13,079 nt of DNA from DASPKW01 sp038244055 (lineage in GTDB: Bacteria > Planctomycetota > Phycisphaerae > Tepidisphaerales > Tepidisphaeraceae), in the NCBI GenBank assembly GCA_038244055.1, contig JBBRTW010000177.1, positions 1 through 13,079 on the forward strand, read 5' to 3'. A program made the translations under genes and the position numbers. This document shows positions 6,114-11,353 of this stretch, piece by piece; the stretch's first letter is position 1; every line of letters begins with the position of its first letter. The notes beneath the pieces are model-generated. The model saw only the letters and a list, made by a program, of their open reading frames with translations. It was not told where the DNA came from and searched no databases.

Positions 6114-6671
6114 ATGACCTCATACGGCGAACTGGCAGTCGATCAGTTGGTCGCGCACGCGCGGCGGGGGGACGCACGGGCATTTGAAGCGCTGATTTCG
6201 CGGCACGAGCGGCTGGCTTTGGGCGTGGCGTATGGCGTTCTGCAGGATGCGCAACTCGCGGGCGATGCGGTGCAGGAGGCGTTCCTCAAGGCGTGGAAGC
6301 GGCTGGCCGATCTGACCCAGCCGGGGAGTTTCCCATCGTGGCTGTGCGGAATCGTCCGCAACCTTTCGGTGGATCAGAAACGGCGCAAGCGCCTGGCGAC
6401 CTGCGAACTGGAGGAGGCCCGGCGCGAGACGGCCAAATCCTCCGACCCGGCCGATGAACTCCATCGCCGCGAGACCGGCGTGCGCGTCAATGAGGCGCTG
6501 GCGACGCTCGATGAGCTCACGCGGTCGGCCTTGATCCTGCGTTATTACGAGAATCTGTCCAGCCGCGAAATCGCCAGTGTGCTCGGGACCACCTCGGCCG
6601 CCGTGGATATGCGGCTGATGCGCGGGCGGCAGGCGATGAAAGATAAATTGACCGTTGAATTGTGCGGTTGA
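6114..6671 (+). CDS. ECF-type RNA polymerase sigma factor
   Basis: A 185-aa group IV (ECF) sigma factor that would direct RNA polymerase to a small regulon. Region 2 covers about residues 24-93 (RAFEALISRHERL, then DAVQEAFLKAWKRL, the core-binding and -10 recognition helices, and SWLCGIVRNLSVDQKRR). Region 4 covers about 125-178, with RYYENLSSREIASVLGTT and AAVDMRLMRGRQAMKDKL as the helix-turn-helix for the -35 element. ATG 6114 is chosen because GAGGGAA (6101-6107) is well spaced before it; an in-frame ATG at 6099 lacks a site. It leads a run of four same-strand genes, with the membrane protein 14 nt downstream, the usual arrangement for a sigma/anti-sigma pair. Autoregulation is likely by family habit, but I could not define its promoter. 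Confidence 0.92.
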   Translation: MTSYGELAVDQLVAHARRGDARAFEALISRHERLALGVAYGVLQDAQLAGDAVQEAFLKAWKRLADLTQPGSFPSWLCGIVRNLSVDQKRRKRLATCELEEARRETAKSSDPADELHRRETGVRVNEALATLDELTRSALILRYYENLSSREIASVLGTTSAAVDMRLMRGRQAMKDKLTVELCG

Positions 6672-6685
6672 TCGAGAGAGATGCG

Positions 6686-7189
6686 ATGAAGAAGAAAAAC
6701 AAAAACAAGATCGAGCCGGAGTCGCCGCAAGCGATGGCGCAGCTCGATGCGATTCTATCGGAACACTTTCGCGGTGCGCTGGCGGGCCAGAGCGGACGGG
6801 CGCTGGCGGCATTTCGCAGCGAGATTCAGCACACGCGCCGCCGGCGGATCGGCTGGTCGGCGTTCATGGCGGTGGCGGCGGGAATGATGATCGCGTGGGG
6901 CGTCATGGCGGCCTTGACGCGGCCTAACAACAAGCCCGGCCAGCCCGCCCATCCGATGGAAGTCGCCAAAGCTCCCGAAACGCCCAAGACCGCGCCGATG
7001 ATGGTTCAGTCGGCCTCGTGGTCCCGAATGATGGATGATGGAATGACGATGGTGAACAATCAGCCCGCGCGGCAGTTGCGGCGGACGATTCTGCAGGAAG
7101 TCGAATACTACGACCCGGCGACCAAGGCGACGGTGCGAATGATGATTCCGCGCGAGCAGATTATTTTGATCGGTGTGAAAGCGGATTGA
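6686..7189 (+). CDS. Single-pass membrane protein, probable anti-sigma factor of the ECF gene
   Basis: A 167-aa protein from ATG 6686 with GAGAGA 6 nt upstream; a GTG at 6662 overlapping the sigma gene is a less likely start. It has a cytoplasmic N-terminus of about 54 residues that is rich in Lys and Arg (MKKKNKNK, then a helical LDAILSEHFRGAL). One membrane helix follows at about residues 57-77 (WSAFMAVAAGMMIAWGVMAAL), then about 90 exported residues with Pro-rich and Met-rich stretches. It ends in a beta-like block (ILQEVEYYDPATKATVRMMI). This topology and its position directly after an ECF sigma gene suggest an anti-sigma factor. It lacks the HxxxCxxC zinc motif of the ZAS class, so the role is inferred from context and not from a recognised domain. 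Confidence 0.8.
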   Translation: MKKKNKNKIEPESPQAMAQLDAILSEHFRGALAGQSGRALAAFRSEIQHTRRRRIGWSAFMAVAAGMMIAWGVMAALTRPNNKPGQPAHPMEVAKAPETPKTAPMMVQSASWSRMMDDGMTMVNNQPARQLRRTILQEVEYYDPATKATVRMMIPREQIILIGVKAD

Positions 7190-7190
7190 G

Positions 7191-7251
7191 CCGGGTGGCA
7201 TGGAGTGCCAGAAGCCGGGTGGCATGGAGTGCCAGAAGCCGGGTGGCATGG
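7191..7251 (+). repeat. 24-nt direct repeat (2.5 copies) leading into locus D
   Basis: Two exact 24-nt units (7191-7214, 7215-7238) and a 13-nt partial third (7239-7251), starting one base after the membrane-protein stop. Each unit begins CCGGGTGGCATGG, the same head that opens the next hairpin, and contains the small inverted repeat TGGCA/TGCCA. There are no spacers, so it is not a CRISPR array. Confidence 0.85.
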
Positions 7252-7341
7252 GTAAGACTCTAAGGTCTTACCCGTGGGCGTGGACGTGGATGGTGTAAGT
7301 GAATGAAGACACGGGCAAAGGAGTATCGTTGCCCATGCCAC
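7243..7341. repeat. REPIN-like inverted pair, locus D
   Basis: The left unit is GTGG (7243-7246) plus a 12-bp stem CATGGGTAAGAC/GTCTTACCCGTG with a 6-nt loop (7247-7276). The right unit, inverted, is CACGGGCAA/TTGCCCATG with a 10-nt loop (7310-7337) followed by CCAC (7338-7341). It lies between the membrane-protein gene and the first PDZ gene. Confidence 0.8.
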
Positions 7342-7364
7342 CCAGAATGATGGGACTAACCAAT

Positions 7365-7377
7365 GAGGTGCGACATG
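7365..7377 (+). promoter_or_regulatory. Shine-Dalgarno site deciding the start of the first PDZ gene
   Basis: GAGGTG at 7365-7370 lies 4 nt before ATG 7375-7377. The in-frame ATG at 7363 has no upstream site, and its G is the first base of this one. Confidence 0.6.
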
Positions 7378-8568
7378 CGACGATGGATCATGGCGATGGC
7401 GGTGCTGGGAACGGCGTCGATGGGATTGGCGCAGGATGGGCGCGTCGGCGCGGATCAATCCAAGCCGGCCGATGGCGCTCAGGGAACGATCACCATCGTC
7501 GTGGATGCACAGGTCGATGGCGCGCCTGGACAGCCCATTCCCGCGCAGCCGGCCGGCACGGCTACCTGGACCGCAACCGCGCGCCCGCAGGTCCTGGCAT
7601 ATCGCACGATGGGGAAAATGGAGAAGGGAACCTACCTGGGCGCTCAGGTTCAACCGGCGACCACCCCCCTGCGCGACCAGCTCAAGCTGGCACGCGAAAC
7701 CGGCCTGGTCGTGGTGGCGATCGATGCCAAAAGCCCGGCCGAGGAGGCGGGCCTCAAGCAGAGCGATGTCATCGTCAAACTCGACGATCAAATCCTGATC
7801 AACCCACAGCAGCTCGATGCCCTGGTCCGCGCGATGAAGCCTGGCGATACGGCGACGCTTTCTGTGGTGCGGCAGGGCCAGGCGCTGCCGATCAAGGCGA
7901 AGCTCATTGAAAAAGATATGGCCGCCGCATCGGCCGCCATTCAGAAAAACCAAATGTTCTTCACGGCCGCCGCCCCGGTCGGAACGATGCCGGGAACGGG
8001 CCAGCGCGTTTTCGTCCGCAACATCGAAGGCAAGCAGACCACCGAATGGTCCGATGAGGAGACGACGCTCAAGCTCGAACGCGAAAACGCCGCCACCAAG
8101 AAGCTGATCGTCATCGACCGCAAGAGCGGCAAGGAAATCTTCAATGGCCCAGCCGAGACCGCGGAGCAGCGCAAGGCGATCCCGGCCGATGTGCTCAAGA
8201 AACTGGAGAAGGCCGAGCAGGTCGATCCGGCCAACGATGCAGGCCCGGTTCACCTCTGGCTGAACGGCAATATCAATGGCGGCGGGCCGATGGTCATGGG
8301 CGGCGCGATGGGCCCGATGGCGGCGCGCGGGCGCGTGGTGAGTTGGAGCGATAACGATCACATGCTGGTCCTGCGCATCATGGGCAAGACGCCCACTTAT
8401 CTCCTGGCCCTGTCGAAGAAGGATGGCAAGGTGCTCTTCGACGGCCCGGTGATGACGGATGAACAGAAGCAGGGCCTGCCCACGGAAATCGTCGAACCGT
8501 TCGGCGCGATCGCGGCGCACCCGGAGATGGCCAAAGAATTCGGCGCGGCGGCCGTCGAGAAGAAATAA
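7375..8568 (+). CDS. Secreted PDZ-domain protein with two FxGPxxTxEQ repeats (paralogue 1)
   Basis: 397 aa with a signal peptide (RRWIMAMAVLGTASMGLAQD, cleavage likely after LA). One PDZ domain covers about residues 85-178: GTYLGAQV as the peptide-binding loop region, ETGLVVVAIDAKSPAEEAGL, then SDVIVKLDDQ and GDTATLSVVRQG. No protease domain is present, so it binds peptides or partners but does not cut. The C-terminal half has two copies of a repeat of about 60 residues (about 222-282 and 322-380). Each has WSD near the start, a beta-like LxLxR segment, GKxxF[N/D]GP, then T-x-E-Q and a Pro. A Gly/Met-rich linker separates them. It follows the ECF sigma and membrane protein genes and has a paralogue next door. 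Role in envelope sensing is inferred. Confidence 0.88.
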   Translation: MRRWIMAMAVLGTASMGLAQDGRVGADQSKPADGAQGTITIVVDAQVDGAPGQPIPAQPAGTATWTATARPQVLAYRTMGKMEKGTYLGAQVQPATTPLRDQLKLARETGLVVVAIDAKSPAEEAGLKQSDVIVKLDDQILINPQQLDALVRAMKPGDTATLSVVRQGQALPIKAKLIEKDMAAASAAIQKNQMFFTAAAPVGTMPGTGQRVFVRNIEGKQTTEWSDEETTLKLERENAATKKLIVIDRKSGKEIFNGPAETAEQRKAIPADVLKKLEKAEQVDPANDAGPVHLWLNGNINGGGPMVMGGAMGPMAARGRVVSWSDNDHMLVLRIMGKTPTYLLALSKKDGKVLFDGPVMTDEQKQGLPTEIVEPFGAIAAHPEMAKEFGAAAVEKK

Positions 8569-8605
8569 GGCAAGTATCAGGGTCAGGCGCCGGCCGGCCC
8601 GCCCC

Positions 8606-8670
8606 AGGGTTAGGAGCCGTCCACCAGAACGCTCGACCAAGTACACAACCGTCCCCCGGCTCCTGACCCT
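8606..8670. repeat. Imperfect inverted repeat between the two PDZ genes
   Basis: AGGGTTAGGAGCCG (8606-8619) and CGGCTCCTGACCCT (8657-8670) are inverted copies with one mismatch. A further AGGGTCAGG occurs at 8579-8587. It does not share the GTGG head of the other loci. It fills much of the 177-bp space between the paralogues and may be a processing or pausing structure. Confidence 0.6.
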
Positions 8671-8745
8671 CTCACGTCGATAGCTGAAACGCGGAACAAT
8701 CCGCCATCGCAGCCCATTGATTCACGCTCGCAAGGAAATCCCACC

Positions 8746-9978
8746 ATGAAACAAACCACCGCAATCCTGATCGCCGCATCGCTCGCCCTCTCCGGCTGGT
8801 CCGCCGGTTCCCGCGCCGATGAAGCCCCCGCCAAGCCCGACCCGCAAACCATCGAGCAGCAACATCTCCGCGCCGCCCAGGAAATACAGCGGATGACGGA
8901 ATTGGTCCGCGCCCAGGCCCAGTTGCAGGCCGCCGCCGCCGGCGGAGCCGTCATGCAGGCCATGCCGGCCGGCAAGAAAGAGATCGTGGCCTACTGCGGC
9001 ATCGGCACGTCCGAGGTCACCCCCGCCCTGGCCTCTCAGCTCAAGCTCCAGCCCGGCATGGGACTGGTGGTGGACTGGGTCGAGCCCAAGAGCCCGGCCG
9101 AATCGGCCGGCGTCAAGCTCTATGACATCCTCATCAAATTCAACGATCAGCGCCTGGTCAACCCAGAGCAACTTCGCGCCCTGGTGCGCCTGAAGAAGCC
9201 CAGCGACGACGCCAAACTGGAGCTCATCCGCCAGGGCCAGCCCGCCACCGTCAATGTCGAACTCGGGCAGAAGGAAGTGTTCGAGGTCGAAGGCGCGGCC
9301 CCGATGATGACGCCCGGGCAGCCCGTCGATGTCATGGGCTGGAACCCCAACGCCGCCGGCATGGCCCAGGCGCAGACGATCACGCTCGGCGGCGGTGATG
9401 CCCCACCCGGCGGCGGGCGGATGATGGTCGTGAACGTCAACGGCAACAACCGCGTCAACTGGAGCGATGGCGAAACCACGCTCGACATGGACTACAAGGG
9501 CGACAAGGTCGCCAAACTCATCGCCCACGACCGCGCCGGCAAGGAAACCTTCAATGGCCCGGTGGAGACCCAAGCCCAGCGCAAGGCGTTGCCGGCGGAT
9601 CTGGCCGCCAAGCTCGCGCAGGCCGAGGGGGGCGTTCCCGGCGGGATCAATCTCAATATCGCGGCCGCTCCGATGACTCTGCAAGTGGACCCGCAGGTGG
9701 TTGGCAATGGAAACCTGGTCTTCGGCGGCCCTGGCCCGAACAATCGCCCGCGCATCCTCACCAGCACGGATAAGGACACGCTCATGCTCGCCCGCTTCGA
9801 AAAGGGCAAGCCGGCGTATGTGATGGCCTTCTCAACGGCCGACGGGAAGGTGCGATTCGAAGGCCCGGTGACGACGGATGAACAAAGGAAGGCGCTTCCC
9901 GAGGCGATCGGCAAGCAGCTTGAGGTGATCGAGAAGAACCAGGGGATCGCCAGCGAGTTTGGAGTGGTGGGGCGGTAA
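8746..9978 (+). CDS. Secreted PDZ-domain protein with two FxGPVxTxEQRKxLP repeats (paralogue 2)
   Basis: 410 aa, with AAGGAA about 8 nt before ATG 8746. The signal peptide covers about residues 1-24 (AILIAASLALSGWSAGSRA). A short helical stretch rich in Ala and Gln (TIEQQHLRAAQEIQRMTELV) precedes one PDZ domain at about 80-174 (MGLVVDWVEPKSPAESAGVK, YDILIKFNDQRL, LELIRQGQ). Two copies of the same repeat as its neighbour follow, at about 236-293 and 338-396. Both have GK, F[N/E]GPV, T, QRKALP and a closing Leu-rich helix. The order signal peptide, PDZ, repeat, Gly/Met-rich linker, repeat is the same as in the gene before it. A local duplication is therefore likely, although the sequences have clearly diverged. 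No protease triad is present. Function unknown; a periplasmic binding or scaffold role tied to the ECF system is inferred. Confidence 0.88.
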   Translation: MKQTTAILIAASLALSGWSAGSRADEAPAKPDPQTIEQQHLRAAQEIQRMTELVRAQAQLQAAAAGGAVMQAMPAGKKEIVAYCGIGTSEVTPALASQLKLQPGMGLVVDWVEPKSPAESAGVKLYDILIKFNDQRLVNPEQLRALVRLKKPSDDAKLELIRQGQPATVNVELGQKEVFEVEGAAPMMTPGQPVDVMGWNPNAAGMAQAQTITLGGGDAPPGGGRMMVVNVNGNNRVNWSDGETTLDMDYKGDKVAKLIAHDRAGKETFNGPVETQAQRKALPADLAAKLAQAEGGVPGGINLNIAAAPMTLQVDPQVVGNGNLVFGGPGPNNRPRILTSTDKDTLMLARFEKGKPAYVMAFSTADGKVRFEGPVTTDEQRKALPEAIGKQLEVIEKNQGIASEFGVVGR

Positions 9979-10003
9979 TGAAGCTAGCCTGGCGAATCGG
10001 CCC

Positions 10004-10070
10004 CACGGGTAAGACCTGAGAGTCTTACCCATGCCACCCAGCCCCATGCCACCCAACCCCATGTCACCCA
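10004..10070 (-). repeat. REP-like unit with 15-nt direct repeats, locus E
   Basis: On the minus strand a GTGG head (10037-10034) precedes the stem CATGGGTAAGAC/GTCTTACCCGTG with loop TCTCAG, differing from the locus D left hairpin at one loop base. Next to it ATGCCACCCAGCCCC (10031-10045) is repeated as ATGCCACCCAACCCC (10046-10060) and in part at 10061. It starts 25 nt after the second PDZ gene. Confidence 0.8.
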
Positions 10071-10099
10071 ACGCGGTGCCGGTGATGCACAAAACCAGA

Positions 10100-10134
10100 C
10101 CGGCGGATCAAAGCATGATGCCTTGATCCGCCGG
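10100..10134. terminator. Hairpin between convergent genes, possible bidirectional terminator
   Basis: A 12-bp perfect stem (10100-10111 with 10123-10134, arm CCGGCGGATCAA) closes an 11-nt loop, between convergent genes ending at 9978 and 10189. On the minus strand it is followed by TCTGGTTTTG, a poor T-run; on the plus strand there is none. Position favours a terminator; the sequence supports it only moderately. Confidence 0.5.
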
Positions 10135-10188
10135 GGTTGGTATTCGTGTGGTTCTTACCGTTCACATTCACTTCAGTTCAGGCCGGCA

Positions 10189-10755
10189 TTACCGGCCGAA
10201 TCCGAAGCCCAATCCGACCGCGACGCCGCCGCGGTTGTGGTAACCGACTTCGACCCCATCCCAGCGGCCTTCGCGGACGCAGACGCGCTCGCGGCGTTCT
10301 TCGAAATGGCCGGCCACCACCAGCACGGGGCGCTCGACCTTTTCATAGCGGCCGCAGGAGACTTCCACGCGCTTCTCAACCGAAGTCCATCCGCCTTCGC
10401 GGACGCAGACGCGCTCGCGGACTTCGATGCGGCGGCCGCAGCGATCGGTGACGCAGCGGGTGCGGAATTCGTAGACCGGCTCGACCCAGACGCGCTCGCA
10501 GACCGTGCGATAGACCGGCTCGATGAAAACGGTCGTGCATTCGGTGCGGTAGACCGGCTCGACCCAGACCTTGTTGCAGCGCTCTTCATACACCGGCTCG
10601 CACCAGACCCGGCGGGGGGCGCAATATTCGCGGGGGGTTTCGCGGACGATGATTGATACACGATCGCGCTCGTGGGCGCTGGCGATGGTGGGGATCGAAC
10701 AAAGACCGGCGGCGGCGGCAACGGCGATCAACGACTTGGTGAGAATCCGTTTCAT
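10189..10755 (-). CDS. Secreted Cys-rich repeat protein (EPVYxxxC repeats)
   Basis: 188 aa from ATG 10755-10753, with AGAGG 7 nt upstream. A clear signal peptide covers residues 1-27 (cleavage after IASA). Residues about 47-101 hold four repeats of 13-15 residues, each with V[W/F]xEPVY near the middle and a Cys at the end (WCEPVYEERC, VWVEPVYRTEC, VFIEPVYRTVC, VWVEPVYEFRTRC). A second block repeats ERVCVREGxW twice (about 114-123 and 156-165), encoded in part by an exact 27-nt direct repeat. The end is Gly-rich (VGLGFGFGR). It is exported, very rich in Arg, Glu and Val, and carries many cysteines that could bind metal or form disulfides. Similar WVxPVY repeat proteins are widespread in planctomycetes without known function. 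An earlier in-frame start would destroy the signal peptide. Confidence 0.87.
   Translation of the reverse strand: MKRILTKSLIAVAAAAGLCSIPTIASAHERDRVSIIVRETPREYCAPRRVWCEPVYEERCNKVWVEPVYRTECTTVFIEPVYRTVCERVWVEPVYEFRTRCVTDRCGRRIEVRERVCVREGGWTSVEKRVEVSCGRYEKVERPVLVVAGHFEERRERVCVREGRWDGVEVGYHNRGGVAVGLGFGFGR
10268..10420. repeat. Exact 27-nt direct repeat within the Cys-rich gene
   Basis: Copies at 10268-10294 and 10394-10420, in the same frame 126 nt apart, both encode the ERVCVREG segment. Identity at third codon positions as well points to recent duplication or gene conversion. Confidence 0.8.
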
Positions 10756-10761
10756 GTTGAA

Positions 10762-10828
10762 CCTCTGTCTTTCGGTGTAAGTGTCTGTTTGAATCTCTCT
10801 CACGTTCGTACACGATGATAGACAGAGG
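10762..10828 (-). promoter_or_regulatory. Leader hairpin able to cover the ribosome-binding site
   Basis: In the mRNA leader of the Cys-rich gene, CCTCTGTCTATC (10828-10817) can pair with GAAAGACAGAGG (10773-10762), 11 of 12 positions with the first nine contiguous, closing a 43-nt loop. The 3' arm contains the AGAGG Shine-Dalgarno site, 7 nt before the ATG. Pairing would hide it. Regulation by temperature or by a ligand is speculative. Confidence 0.45.
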
Positions 10829-11174
10829 CCGGGGGGCATGGTTAGAGCCTGGTGAGGGTGCCCTAAGCGGGGCATTCTTATGAGGCGGCGCGGATTTTGG
10901 GACGTGGAAATGGCGGTTATTTGCGGGGATTCCGGGGTTTTTCAGCAGATTGCTGAGGGGTTGGCCGATCGGCATATGGAGTGGGGAATGAGGGCCGGAG
11001 GGATGGTACAGGAAGCCTAGTGCCCCAAGGTCGGGTGGGGAGGGTTGGCCTCGGTCCGACCATTAATCCAAGAGAGGCGGCGAGCATTTTGCCACGGACT
11101 TCGTTCTGCTGAAATCCTCAACTGCTTCGTTGAATTAACGTTGCCTGCGAATCGACGCCAACCCCTCACCCCCG

Positions 11175-11239
11175 CCCTCTCCCACGCGGCGAGAAAGCGG
11201 CACGGCGAAGTAACCGAACTTGCGCCGCTTGGGAGAGGG
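11175..11239. repeat. 17-nt inverted repeat, CCCTCTCCC type
   Basis: CCCTCTCCCACGCGGCG (11175-11191) and CGCCGCTTGGGAGAGGG (11223-11239) are inverted copies with one mismatch and a 31-nt loop. It lies 115 nt downstream of the outer-membrane protein stop on the minus strand and may act as a 3' end structure; no T-run follows on that strand. Confidence 0.65.
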
Positions 11240-11311
11240 AGTCTGGCGCCGGACCTTCGGGGGCGGCATACCATTGGAAGATTTCAGCAGAGTCCACTCA
11301 CTTCTGAAATT

Positions 11312-11336
11312 CTCTGCGAACTCTGCGCCTCTGCGG
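11312..11336 (+). repeat. CTCTGCG short tandem array
   Basis: Three consecutive units CTCTGCGAA, CTCTGCGC and CTCTGCGG, followed by TGAA. The 8-9 nt period and degenerate unit ends are like the 8-mer array next to acpS. Confidence 0.65.
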
Positions 11337-11353
11337 TGAATTTTCTTCGACTT

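Larger units (their letters stand above)
10829..11353. other. Gene-poor region with repeats
   Basis: 525 bp between the Cys-rich gene leader and the outer-membrane protein gene, with no convincing gene; the short open frames lack recognisable content. It holds a small 6-bp hairpin TCAGCA-GAT-TGCTGA (10942-10956), the inverted repeat at 11175-11239 and the CTCTGCG array at 11312-11336. No tRNA or riboswitch could be recognised. Confidence 0.6.

Noticed and set aside
7191..7251. Direct repeats considered as a CRISPR array
   Set aside because: The units are contiguous with no spacers and no cas genes are nearby.
7108..8646. Long minus-strand open frame (512 codons)
   Set aside because: Antisense to the first PDZ gene and to repeat locus D; its composition is His/Arg-rich and it has no domain or start signal.
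8722..9684. Minus-strand open frame (320 codons)
   Set aside because: Antisense shadow of the second PDZ gene.
7375..9978. HtrA/DegP-type proteases
   Set aside because: PDZ domains are present but there is no trypsin-like domain or GNSGG motif in either protein.
10123..10656. Plus-strand open frame with AFADADALA repeats
   Set aside because: Antisense to the Cys-rich gene, and its repeats are only the reverse reading of that gene's repeats. The minus-strand frame has a signal peptide and a Shine-Dalgarno site.
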